DNA of 64,000 nt from Atherinomorus stipes (Eukaryota; Chordata; Actinopteri; Atheriniformes; Atherinidae), in contig JALJCO010008669.1 in the NCBI GenBank assembly GCA_023101725.1, forward strand, positions 1-64,000, given 5' to 3'. The notes below the pieces were generated by a model. That model saw nothing but the letters and a program-made list of their open reading frames with translations, did not search any database and was not told where the DNA came from. The position numbers were made by a program, and so were the translations under genes. This document shows positions 45,106 through 56,613 of the stretch, piece after piece (position 1 is the stretch's first letter; each line of letters opens with the position of its first letter).

Positions 45106-46860
45106 AGTATGCAAGTCATTCAAATTTTCACCTCCAGGCAAAGAGTGTATAATACAGGCAGAGTCGCATCCCATCACATAAACAGCCTACGACCACTCAG
45201 CTTTCATAATTAAGCCACTTTGTTTTTATTTGGCCTTTTTTCCTAGAGGCCTGGATTAAATTGGATTCCAAATGATCCAGAACCAGCAGAGCAATCTTTA
45301 CTGCCATATTCTTAGACTGAGTGTTCCCTAAACTGTCACAAATATGCTGGCAGTTGGGTAATTTTCCCAGTGACAAGACGAGCAAAGTAGAGAGCCCAGG
45401 TCTCCCCGAGGGGATTGTGGAAAGATTGGAGGAGGGCATATGGTAAGAACGGGATGGGGTGTGCACCATAGAGCACAGCATTTATAGCCGAAAGCCCTTG
45501 AGACACAGAAAGAGAAAAGGAATGGAAAATGAGATCCATTTTCCTAAGCTTTGCCCAGGTCATTTAAAAGGGAGCAATGTTCATAAAATGGTCAACCAAT
45601 GACGTTAAACACCTCAAAAGTCTTTTTTTTTTTTTTTAAGTCATTAAATAAGAAAATCTGCCTCTCAATATGAAAAGCTGCTAGAAAACAGTATGAAAGA
45701 CAAAAAAAAACTGTCATTGTGTGACTAGTGGTATTCCAATATTTCATGGCAGAGGTAGAATTTTAAAAAATAACTTTAGTAAAAGAATATAAAAATTTTG
45801 AGTGTAAAACGGAGAAGACATGGGTCTAATGAGCAAATGAGGGACTGAAAGTTCACATGAGGGAAATGTTTCTCAGCAGGAAAAATGATTTCCCTTTTTA
45901 CACAACTTGCACCGCAGGGGCTTGTACACAGCTTCTCTGCATACGCCTCTGATTCAAAGACACTTCCGACTCCCACCTCTTCTCTTCTCTCCCTGTGTCC
46001 CACCCGCCCAATCTTCCCTCCTCCACGCTTCCTGAACAGTATGCTGCAGGGCACTCGGAGGGAGGGAGGCAGCCAGAAAGCCTGATAACCAGGAAGCGGT
46101 CACATCTGGCCCTAACTAATCCTGTTCCACACAAGTTTGCTTCCCCACCGCCAATAACATAACCTAATTAAAATAAATAAATAAAAAAAGCAAGTGGAAG
46201 CTCATTCATTTTCAATTCATCAACAGGGAGTGAAGCGGACGAAGACTTCTGAAAAGGTTGGGTCTTTTTTAATTAAAATCCAAATTGCCCCACGCTACTT
46301 TGAATTACATATTTACTGGAAATGAATCCAACCAGCAGTGATTACACATGCCCATATGGCTATCAGTAACTCACATTATTAGGCACACTTGGTGTATTAG
46401 ACACACTCTCTACCTGCAACAAATTTCAGTGCCCCACAGATACAGGTGTGAGAGGACTTTTTCCTTTTTAAACTCTTAAACTTTGAGATAGCCTAAGTTT
46501 TCTGCTGAGCATACTGTTATGTACCATGACTTTAAAAAGGTTTGTGAGTATTCACAGAAAACTCACTTTTGAGGTCGTGTTAAGAAAGAACCAGAATGAG
46601 GACTGGTTTAGCTTGTGGCTCAGGCTTTATTTGTTTATGCATGGAGGTTGTTTCATGTCCAAATTTTAATCTTCATATGATAACAATGCCTAATTTTATC
46701 CTGATTGACTACTCTATAAATTAGTTTTGCTTTAGACAGCAGAAGTCTTTTGTACGGGTTGTTGAAGGATTCAGGACAGCCAGTTGAGAGAAGGATCATT
46801 CATAATTTCTCACAATTACTATGGAAATCAAAGAAAGGATTTTAAAAAATGGGGCACGGT
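45106..46860. other. Intron 3 segment, nothing recognised
   Basis: No coding or transposon ends identified up to the 9-bp duplication at 46861. Confidence 0.5.
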
Positions 46861-46869
46861 ATTGGGGCT

Positions 46870-47994
46870 GTATAGGGAATTATCACGCTTCCGTGTTCCG
46901 AACTTCCGGTTTGAAACACTTAGAGGGCCCACTTCCGGCCCAGTTCAATGTCCCTGCTTTACTTCATAGATAACGTGAATAAACGCCAACCCTACTGAAA
47001 TTTTCATGGATTCCAGACTGAAGTGATACTAAGGAGGAAGTGGATCAAAGCGATTCACCAGAGTGAAGGGCCGAACTTTATAATAAAACAACGTAGCATG
47101 TTTGTTTGCAGCCGGTGGGGCACAACACCGGCATGCTAGCATTAGCCAGCTAGCGTTTACCGACGTGCTTAACTTTGTGCGTCTTAAAACACACATCTGA
47201 AAATCGGGTCTGTACCCCCCGTTTCCAGTGGAACAACTGCCAAGAAAGGAGACTCTTTCAGATGCTGTGTGTTTTCAGCCGCACAAAGTTAGGCACGTCA
47301 TCAAGCTGGCTAATGCTAGCCTGCTAACAGTAGTCCACCAGCTACTACTCTGTTAAACTTTGTTAATCGGATAAACGCCAATGCCAAGTTTTCATTCCAG
47401 ACTGAAGTGATGCTGAGGAAGAAGTGGATCAAAACGACCGATTCGCCGCGGTGAAGGACCGAACTTTATAATAAAACACACGTTTGTTTGTGGCCGGCAG
47501 ACTGCGCAGTCGTGTTAGCAGGCTAGCATTAGCCAGCTCGATAACGTGCCTAACTTTGTGCGGCTGAAAACACACAAGCATCTGAAAGCGTCTCCTTTCT
47601 TGGCAGTCCCCAGTTGTTCCACTGGAAACGGGGAGGTACAGACCCGATTTTCAGATGTTTGTGTGTTTTAAGACGCACAATGTTAAGCTCGTCAGTAAAC
47701 GCTAGCTGGCTAATGCTAGCATGCTGTGAAGTGCCGGTGTTGTGCCCCACCGGCGACAAACAAACATGTGTTTTATTATAAAGTTCGTCCCTTCACCGCG
47801 GCGAATCGATCGCTTTGATCCAGCTTTTGATCCAGTATCACTTCAGTCTGGAATGAAAACTTAAGTATGTTTGGAGTTTATCCGATTTAAACAGTATAAC
47901 AGAGCAGAAACGGCTGATGTTAACATGGCCCGGAAGAGGAAGTGCCAAAATCCGGGAACTTCCGGTAAGCGTGATAATCCCCTATTCCATATAG
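46870..47994. mobile_element. Multi-palindromic foldback transposon (Mutator-like?)
   Basis: Flanked by a perfect 9-bp repeat ATTGGGGCT (46861-46869 and 47995-48003). The ends are inverted (GGGAATTATCACGCTT against GGGGATTATCACGCTT), with TTCCGG/CCGGAA blocks following. Inside, block A (47001-47115; CCAGACTGAAGTGAT ... ACTTTATAATAAAA) recurs directly at 47389-47500 and inverted at 47731-47860. Block B (GCTAGCATTAGCCAGCT ... AACTTTGTGCG) occurs four times in alternating orientation. A 9-bp duplication with long terminal repeats suits Mutator-like elements. No transposase seen. Confidence 0.75.
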
Positions 47995-48065
47995 ATTGGG
48001 GCTCCACACAAAGAATAAAAAAAAACTGCTTCACCATCGGTTAAGACCTGCTGATTCTGACTCAC

Positions 48066-48216
48066 CCATGGCGTTGGTCTCTTCTCCTTTGGCATTGAGG
48101 ATAGAAATCTTCAACTTGGCATGCACTTCACTTTTGGGCAGCCAACCAAGAGGAGGTAAAGTGATTAATAGTCTTTGCTCTCCTCATCCAGACCTGTAGG
48201 ATTCACACGCAAACAC
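48066..48216 (-). pseudogene. spop-like (pseudogene): SPOP-like pseudogene exon 3 (MATH domain), premature stop and frameshift
   Basis: The exon is 151 nt where SPOP has 152. It begins with CLRVNPTGLDEESKDY, then TAA replaces Leu84, then SLYLLLVGCPK. A single-base deletion at the Pro-Lys-Ser run shifts the frame. In the shifted frame it continues SEVHAKLKISILNAKGEE and TNAM, matching SPOP 96-117. Phe102, which lines the SPOP substrate groove, is Leu, and Phe104 is Ile. Acceptor CTAG and donor GTGAGT are intact and keep the expected phase. Its first codon shares Trp67 with the truncated end of exon 2. The end of a foldback transposon (46870-47994) lies only 71 bp from the donor side. Confidence 0.9.
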
Positions 48217-48673
48217 CTAGAGGTTAAAAGAAAAGGAAGAAATATACTAGTGAGACAGATGAAGCTGAAAGGGGGAATGTCATGCGTCACTTGCAGGAAG
48301 CATTTTTTTAAATGTTTATTTCCGGTACATTACTCTATTAGTGATGAGTGATAATTAGTTTGACTCTTCTCCCATTTTCATGCTCCGGTTAAGCTTTTTA
48401 GTGATTGAATTCATAAATGCCACAAAAACTAATTTCTTTTCATCATCATTATCAACCTCATATACATCTTCAGCTGCTGAAAAACGTCATTATCAATGCT
48501 AAAAAAAAGCTGCTCTAAACAGTTTCACTGCTGAACCACCATGTCAGGATGGCCACAAGCCAAACAGGCACACAACTGGTAACCAACCATGTTTCAAAAG
48601 TGAGACTAATTAAACCAAGTACTATGAACTTGTTAACTTCATTCAGGGTCAGATAACGTGATACAGTCCAGCC

Positions 48674-48878
48674 CAGGGATGGGCACCTCCAGTCCTCGAG
48701 GGCTAACATCCTGCAAGTATTCGGAGTTTCCTCGTGGCAACACTCCTTGTGACTTGTGCAGAGCTTCATATCAAGCTCTGCACAATTAGCCATTGATTGG
48801 AATCAGGTGTGTTGCAGCAGGGAAACTCCTAATGCCTGCAGGATGTCGGCCCTCGAGGTCCAGAGCTGCCCACCCCTG
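48674..48878. mobile_element. 205-bp hAT MITE
   Basis: CAGGGATGGGCACCTCCAG at the left and CTGCCCACCCCTG at the right, palindromic, with flanks GTCCAGCC and GTCTAGCC (7 of 8 identical). The CAGGGRTGGGCA...CCTCGAG end is a common fish hAT MITE type. Confidence 0.85.
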
Positions 48879-49131
48879 GTCTAGCCAGACTGTGATCATG
48901 TAGTGTGTGTTTAAAGCAGAAATTCTCATGACAAGAGATCACATAAAATGTCAAACCATCAGCAAGATAAACTTCATTAGGGTTTGAGAAAGTTACAATT
49001 TGAAAAAAAACACTTTAAAAGTCCAAACCCCCTTTCTTCAGTCAGCTGCAATCAGCGTGTGAAGGGGATTTTGAGCAAGATTGTAAAGAATGCTCCTCCA
49101 ATACATCATCCACCCCACCTTTAACTTACAT

Positions 49132-49354
49132 CAGGAGTGCCCAAGTCTGGTCCTTGAGAGCTTCTATGCTGCAATTTTTAGAGCATACCATCTCCAACAC
49201 ACCTGAATCAAATGGCTAACTCCCTCATGCACAGGTCATTCAGCTCTGCAGAGGCCTGCTAACGAGCCATTCATTTGATTCAGGTGTGTTGGAGAAGGGA
49301 TGCAACCAAAATGTGCAGGATAGTAGCTCTGAGGACGAGACTTGGGCACCTCTG
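49132..49354. mobile_element. 223-bp hAT MITE
   Basis: CAGGAGTGCCCAAGTCTGGT at the left and GACTTGGGCACCTCTG at the right, with flanks ACTTACAT and ATTTACAT (7 of 8 identical). The interior also folds back around ATTCAGGTGTGTTGGAG. Confidence 0.85.
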
Positions 49355-50912
49355 ATTTACATGGACCAACTCAAGACCGGAGTTGGGAACCGCTGGAAGT
49401 AATTTTAACTAATGGTACTGTAAAATTAGTCTGATTAATTAAACTGAATTAAGCTGGTACCAAATATAGTATATTACTCAGGGGAAAAAAAAATAACTGA
49501 ATGGGATGAGATGGACAAAGAAACTGAAATAAATGTTATTGGATAAAGTGGCAGTAAATAAATTGAATAATCATAAAAAATAAGTTGGTTTGATCCAACT
49601 ACATTAAATTTGCATAACAGAATTGCATGATGTCAAAATAAACAAATTAATAATTTGAAAATTCTTACCTTAAGAATTTGTTGTTTTATGTTCATTCAAA
49701 GACTAATTTCTTTTAGTGTCACACTCCCGCAACAACAGTTACTTCCAAGCAAATAGTAAATTAGACCACTTGCCTGCCAATAAATTACATTTTCGCATCG
49801 TTGAGCACAAATACTTTGAGGAATACCAAGAAACCAAGTGCCTAAATAAAAAGTCTTTAAAAGTTAGAAGACATAATTGCAGAGTGTAAATTCAGGCCAT
49901 TGGGCATCAAAGGTAAGAATTTGTAAGGTATCCCAGGCTCCTTCTTATTTGACTGACCTTTTAAATCCGCTTGTCCACTCACTCTTTCCAGTCAGCTGAT
50001 CAGACCTTGTTGTGCCAATGGCAAAAATGAAGCTCAGAGGTGACTGAGCCTTTTGTATTTTAGGTCATCAGACCGGCTCCTTCCAGTGCTGTTTTTAAAT
50101 CTCGTTTAAACACATAACTTCTCCTTGGCTTTTAATTAACCATGAGTGAGGCTGTGAGTGTGACAATTAGCTGTCTGACTGTCTCATGTTTAGTTTTTTT
50201 AATGTATATTTGTTTTGTGTTTGTTTCTTTTTTAAAACATTCTCACGTATTTTGAATTTTAATAGTTTTTACTGCTCCTTTGAATGTATTTACTCATATT
50301 CTTATTATTTTGCTACATTTTTACCACTTCATTTTTAAAAAAAAAAAAAAAATTCATCTGACTCATATTCGTAATGTGCAGAACTTTGGTCAGCCTTTTT
50401 GTTGTTTCGACTGCTTTTATTCCTTTCATAATGCTATAATTACAATTTCACTATATTTCAGTTAAGATGCTACATTCCACACCACAGAGAACGGTCTGCA
50501 CTTCCATAGCAAACTCTCAGAGGCATTACACAAGACAATATTTCAATCTAAACTGCCAAAAGCAAAACATTTCACAGTGTTTCCTTTCCTTCAAGAGAAG
50601 TAAACAAACAACAGCTCTGCAACAGAAAGGATATGAATACAGGTGGTAAATAATCTATTCTGTTGTCACAGAAAACAAGACCCTGCTCAACTTGTGTGTA
50701 GGCATAAGCTCTCGGGCTAAACCTCCTGAACATGAAATGTATGAGGCGATTCCCAGACCTACGGTAGATTTGTCCAGCGAAACGTATCCAAGTTCTTTCA
50801 ACCAGTAAATACAGTATGTTCAACACAAAAATATGTTTTTGAAGGTTAATCCACTATGATGCTGCTGTTTTTCAGTATGTCAACAAAACAGCTGAGTCAT
50901 AGCCTTTTTTTC
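49355..50912. other. Intron 2 segment, nothing recognised
   Basis: AT-rich. A poly-A run lies near 50,337-50,352. No exon recognised. Confidence 0.5.
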
Positions 50913-51812
50913 TTAAAGGAATAGTTCACCCACAGAATGATGTAACTTTATTTTCCACTTACCCTCATGATGAGCAAGACTCTGGAGCACTTTTTAATAT
51001 GTCAAATGCAGCCGGACATCAGGAAGGCTTCTTGTTTTCCCCCAACTTTCAAATAATTGAGTTTGATTGTGCCCGAGCCAAAAAGGTCCATAAAAGTCCA
51101 CAAAAGCTTGTCAATATTTCTCCATACTGCTCGTCCAAAGTAATCCAAGTGTCCTGAGTGGGTAACATCCAGAATTTACTCGAAACGACATCTTTTAGTA
51201 TATTTTTAGAGCCTAAACAGTGCTACATCTTACTTCTGCGAAGCGTGCATATGTGCGTTCACGAAACTACGGAAGCCTCAGCGTTCAGAGTCTACTCTGC
51301 TGATAATACGAGCGTAGAAGAAGACATTCGCTGTTTACATTGTGCTAAGAACGACAGAGCTGCAGACAAACCGGGACAAACACAAGAGGGGTTGGATATT
51401 GATTTAAAACAAAGAAAGAAAGAAAAAGAGAACGTGCGATCTCGTCTGCCGTGTCTTCCATAGTTTCATGAACGTGCATCGGCATGCTCGCAGGAGATGC
51501 GATGAAGAACTGCTTAGGCTCTAAAAATATACTAAATGGCGCAGTTTCGAGTAAATTCTGGACGCACTCAGGACACTTGGATTACATTGGACGAGCAGTA
51601 TGGAGGAATATTGACAAGTTTTGTGGACTTTTATGGACCTTTTTGGCTCGGGCACAATTGAACTCTATTATATGAAAGTTGGGGGAAAACGAGAAGTCGT
51701 CCTGATCTCCGGCTGCATTTGACATATTAAAAAAGTGCTCTAGAGTCTTGCTCACCATGAGGGTAAGTGGAAAATAAAGTTACATCATTCTGTGGGTGAA
51801 CTATTCCTTTAA
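50913..51812. mobile_element. 900-bp TTAA-flanked foldback MITE
   Basis: TTAAAGGAATAGTTCACCC at the left and GGGTGAACTATTCCTTTAA at the right. Arms of about 360 bp pair at high identity through CCACTTACCCTCATG, AAGTCCACAAAAGCTTG and TTTTTAGAGCCTAA, leaving a loop of about 170 bp (51,275-51,445). The AAAGGAATAGTTCACCCA terminus is familiar from fish TTAA-type MITEs. The frame at 51158-51463 spans the loop and has no recognisable domain. Confidence 0.88.
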
Positions 51813-54059
51813 TGGAGGCCAGTTTTATAAAGAAGCATAGCTTTGCATAATGATGCATTTGTAACATATGGATTGCTTGTTCCACAGCTTGTTATATTTT
51901 AAGAAACATGAAGCACTTCACCAAGGCCATATGGACCATTAATTAACATGTTAAGCATATGGACACTGTAAATTTGTTAGCTATTTCAGAAAAATAGGTT
52001 GTACAAACAGTTCAGGAAATAGAGTTTTATAGACCCCCGTTAAAAGAAAAAAAAATAAAACTTTCTCATGCTAAGTTAATAGGCAATTACTGTGCTGTAA
52101 GTCCTACCTTCACCTATTGAATAACTTCTGGTGGAAAAACAAACTGCAACTGAAATGAGCAAATGCTAATCGGCCTGCAGCACCAATAAATCAAGCTTTT
52201 GGCATTACAGGCATTGTTGTGCCTGTATTTTTGAAAGTTTGTTATGAATGTACATTTATTGTCCTAAAGTCTGGCCTGCAGTACACTTTGAAAACCATTT
52301 TTCTGACAAGAATCTGGGAAAACACAAGTGATGCTGATTGTCAAGAACCAAGGTACAGTAACAAAAAGACAGTGAGACTCGGACAAATGATATAGCTAAT
52401 AGCATAATGACCAAAAATTTTGCCTGATGTGATTTTTTCATGTGTTTTTTTTACCACAGTCATTTCTTTCAGACCTGCAATATGTTCACAGATTACTGTA
52501 CATGATATAGAAATATTTAAATGCTCTCTGTGAGAATGAGACGTCATTATACAAAAAAAATATTCGACATTAAAAATTTGCTAGTCTATCTTATACTTCC
52601 TTTTGTTGATAAGGTTCCAAAAAGCATTACTTCTCAGCCATCCATCGATCCATTATTGTATAGCCCTTTTCACACTGCTCACTCAAGAGAGGAAGTGTTT
52701 TACCTCAGCTTCCTGTTAGTGAGACCAGAGGTGGAATAAAGGTCTGATCCACCTCTGAGCCAGTAATAGAGCAAAATTGCTGTATATGTGTTAAAACAGG
52801 AGGCACCACAGTGATGCATGATCTTACCAACAATAGTTCTGTCACTCATCTGATTCTGTAATGGCAGCTTGCAGCTTGTCAGTACACACTGATACAGCGT
52901 TGAGCCACCTTTGTGTTGTCTTTTTAAATTACTTGAGTCATGTCACTGTGTTGAAAAGACTTCCTCACCTTGTGATCATTGGACATTCAAAGGATTTCCA
53001 AAACCAGGTGATAAAAATAATCCCTCTAGCATGTCATTTTCTAAGGGTCCATGTAAGTTTGCTAATTATGGCACCCAGTAAGATCTCTTTTGCTTTTTCA
53101 CAAATTCTATTGCAGCCCTCGTAGGACCGAATTGAGTAGCCCAGAAAACAATATCCAACAAATAATAGTTGTATGATGTATTCTTCTGATATCTGTTAGT
53201 ATATCGAGAATGTATAGTTTAAAGTAATTCTGTATTGTATGAGGGGCTGGAGCTTGGATAAGCAGTGCTTTTTCTATCCCCTTTTTCAGCTTGCAAGGAG
53301 GTATAAGGACTGAAATAATTATAGTGAGCTTTATGGTTTATTTAATTATCATGAATGTGAGTTTTGTCACCAGCCTTTTTCTTTATTTCATGCAAGTCTG
53401 AAATAAATATATAAATGAAATGAAGTGAAACGAAAAAGGCTGATCTAGCAAAGTAAATCCAGAAACATGTGCCATGAACATAACCTGGTTAGGGAGTAGG
53501 TTTTGTTCTAGGCTATGCCAACTTATCTGGGTTTGTATCGGAGAGCAGCAGCTGTTCCTATAGTCGAACAGCATTTCTATTTGAAGAAGGTTCCATAGAT
53601 GTAGAGGCATAGATTACACGTACGTGCCATTCACCAGAACATTATTTGACCGTGTCTTAATGGCTTTTCTCTCCTTTTTTCTTTACGGCAACTTATCATT
53701 TTGATAATTAGGCCTGCTATAGCAAATTTGCTGTCATTTCAAAGGAATAAAAGTTTTATTTTTACTTTTAGGTTCAGAAATTTAAAAAAAATGTAAAAAG
53801 GATTGATACATTTTCTTCATTTGGACTTAACAGTATAAAAACATTAAACAAATAAATAAAAATTTAGATATTTGTGGGGAAATTATGCAGAAAAAAAGCC
53901 GTATAAGCTAACAAAAGGAATAGATTTAGAAATATATTACAGGTACTTTTTGGTGTCATTATGTTGTGGCAATTCAATGCAATTATTCCATGAAAAAAAA
54001 CTGCTAAAACCTACAAATGTTATGTAGCTATATATTAAAAATATTAGTTGGTTCTTTAT
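51813..54059. other. Intron 2 segment, nothing recognised
   Basis: Contains a tiny palindrome near 52,725-52,760 (CAGAGGTGGA ... TCCACCTCTG). Nothing else. Confidence 0.5.
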
Positions 54060-54084
54060 TATTTTCAGTCAAATTAACAGCCAC

Positions 54085-54140
54085 TGTGGAAAGCCCAAAG
54101 ATCCACTTGCGGCTCTGGAGCCACAGGTTGGGGACCCCTG
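54085..54140. mobile_element. hAT terminus fragment
   Basis: GATCCACTTGCGGCTCTGGA then AGGTTGGGGACCCCTG is the right end of a hAT-type family (inverse reads CAGGGGTCCCCAACCT). No opposite end seen. Confidence 0.55.
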
Positions 54141-55329
54141 ATCCAGACCCATACCCTGATTCTTATACTGGGACGCAAGTTACAACGTGGCCCACAGCAA
54201 AACTCGCGTTATGAATGAAATGACATTTGGCAAAAGGAAAGATTCTGGTATTTGTCTGGTCTGAGGGCTCATCCTGAGGGGCGTGTGATATGCACTAAAG
54301 TCCTACCGCCATGAGGAGCTGGTACCCAATAACCATGCCAGTATCAAGCCTCGAGGGAAGGTCACCGTGTGTGATTAAATGTTTCACAACCATTTCAATT
54401 TAAAATGGTTTGAAGAAATGCAACTTATCCATATTATCATATACTGTTGCTACATACAGTATTTTATCCATTAGACTATTTCAGTATTTAGGAATTTCAC
54501 ATCTTCTGCGTCAGTTCTTTACTACTACAGTACTGTACAGTATGTGATGTGAGAAAACAAAGAACTCAGTAAATATATGAAAAATGTAGCACTGATCACT
54601 CCTGTTCTGAGTCCTGGATCCATATACCAGGGAAACACATTTTTCCTCTCATTTTGTAGCTCTTTCAGGGGGACATGGGGCATTTTAACAACAAACAGGA
54701 GACACCCTGAAAACATCCAGGATGCTAGTATTGCATTAACCTACTAATTCAAACAGCAGGAGCAGCAGGGTGCTGATCTGAGAGTAAAGCAATGCTTTGC
54801 AGCAGCAAAACATTTATACACATACTATGACCTCTTCTAAAATAAGGACAAGTCTGGAACAGCACTCCGACATCAAGTCTCTTCTACTAACAGTGATTTG
54901 TTTTATACAATATGTCTCATGTTAAGTTACCATGGCCTTTGACACGGGTTTTGTGTTCCCAGTAAGTCTGTCACATAAGAAAGTCAAGATCAGCCACGTC
55001 TATCAACCTTCTAGCAGAAACAGCAACAAACTAAATACCCTGAATAAACATAATTTCAAAACCAGATCAGCCAAAGGCGACCTGGATACCAGTCAACAAA
55101 AAGCCAAGTTAACACTGTTCCTGGAGGATTCATGCAGTACTCTGCATGTGTAAGCACCTTGAAGTGGATGGTTTGAAACTCCCAAACAAAGTTCCACCTC
55201 TCAACAACACAACAAGCTGGGAAGCCTTGAAATTAATGTTCGCAAGGATGTTCTCCAAAAACCCCTGGAGCTGAGATGCAGATTTTTTTATACTTACCAA
55301 CTACAGTATATGAGCAAAGCTTCACTAAC
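54141..55329. other. Intron 2 segment, nothing recognised
   Basis: The exon 2 donor GTTAGT marks its right edge. Confidence 0.5.
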
Positions 55330-55446
55330 CGTTTGTCGTTGGCTCCTAAGGAGAAAGTGAAGCTCTTAATGACCTCTCCCATCTCTTCACGACAGAAGCT
55401 GAGGTTGTTGATGGTCCACATGTACGAGAACTTCACCTCTTTTGAT
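55330..55446 (-). pseudogene. spop-like (pseudogene): SPOP-like pseudogene exon 2 (start of MATH domain), frameshifted
   Basis: After a pyrimidine-rich CTAG acceptor the exon reads ATC AAA, then one extra A, then [12 protein letters not shown] and [14 protein letters not shown], which match the first MATH strands of SPOP (residues 27-64). The insertion puts it out of frame with exon 1. Substitutions include V29E, F41L, S55F and S59L. About six bases are missing at the 3' end, so codons Leu-Lys and part of Trp67 are lost, yet a GTTAGT donor still follows. The exon is 117 nt where about 122 is expected. Confidence 0.9.
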
Positions 55447-56535
55447 CTAGACAAAAAAAAAAGAGGATGGACTGAAACCAGATCTTTTTATTTATATATT
55501 TATATATTCTATATGGGTAAGCGATGTTTGGTCAGCCTGGACTTCAAAACCGCACATCAAAACTGCCTTTCATCTCAATAAACACTGACAACAAACGACA
55601 GGAAAGAAGAAAGGATATTGCAAAAGTGGCAAAAAAAACTAAGCAAAACAACTTTGCAAGGACATAAAAGATGAAAAACAGACATCACCAATGACATACT
55701 TTATCTACTGTGCCGTTTAACAAGAAAGAGAAGTCTCCGCTAACTAAGTCTAAAGCGTAATGAGTGAAACAATTACAATCTCACAGCTCAGACAACCTTT
55801 CGACAAAGAAAACAAGCTAAATCACAGCAATCTTTATAATAAACAAAACAGGACTGAAATGCAGAAGTGTTGAGGACGCAGACAGAAAATATGCAAAGTG
55901 CAACAGTATTAACGGGGAAAAGTGAGACAATTATAAGTAGAAGCTTTTTCAATTAAAAGGGCACCAGCAAGTGTAACTGTCTTATGAAAAATTAAAAAAT
56001 GTTTCATTTAATTAAATGAGGTATAATAACTAAAGTTTTCACAAAGAAGATGATGGATTACCAGTTTCATCAACAACTCAGCTGACTTTACACTTGGGTC
56101 ACTCCTTACATTTACCGTTGTACTTTCTTTATGTTAACAAATGATGTGGCAGAAACACAGTGACTAGCTTTACACTTCACTTGTCAAAACCTAGAGCCAC
56201 TTTACCTCTAATACATCTCAACAGCTGACACCTCATCTGGAGACTTGGCTGTATTTCACTGGTAACTGATCATGTTTGCCTGAGAATCTGGAAGCAGGCT
56301 GACAGGACTGGGAAGCTCCGAAAACTCCACAAAACAGAATTCATCTTCAATTTTAAACTTTTTGTCCTTGGATCAAGACGTGAACCATTAAGAATACTTG
56401 ATGTGATTTATTATAATCTGCACAGCTTCTTCTGAGGCTGCAGGGGTTTTACACAACTGACACTGAAATGCTGTTAAAGCATCTAAAAAATGGGGTATGT
56501 TTGGAGTACATCGATCATAAACATGTATCAGTCAC
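55447..56535 (-). other. Intron 1 of the SPOP-like pseudogene
   Basis: Donor GTGACT at 56535-56530, acceptor CTAG at 55447-55448, preceded by a T-rich tract. No insertion recognised. The shortest of the five introns. Confidence 0.7.
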
Positions 56536-56613
56536 CTGAGTATAACACCCGCTCTCAGCCACGGGGCTGCTGGACATTTCTGAAGGGGGTAGGGGTCTCG
56601 GGGCTCTGGATAT
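56536..56613 (-). pseudogene. spop-like (pseudogene): SPOP-like pseudogene exon 1 (N-terminal tail), start codon lost
   Basis: The 78 nt read as 26 codons matching SPOP residues 1-26, ending AESGCYTQ just before a GTGACT donor. The first codon is ATA instead of ATG. The next in-frame Met is at position 13 (EMSSSPV), as in SPOP. Differences from recalled SPOP: V4A, S6R, P8L, A11S, G16S and W22G. In SPOP this segment is the flexible tail before the MATH domain. The frame through this exon is open, so the only lesion besides substitutions is the start codon. No 5' UTR exon or promoter could be identified upstream. The nearest GC-rich block (about 60.2-60.7 kb) looks like repeat DNA. Confidence 0.87.
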
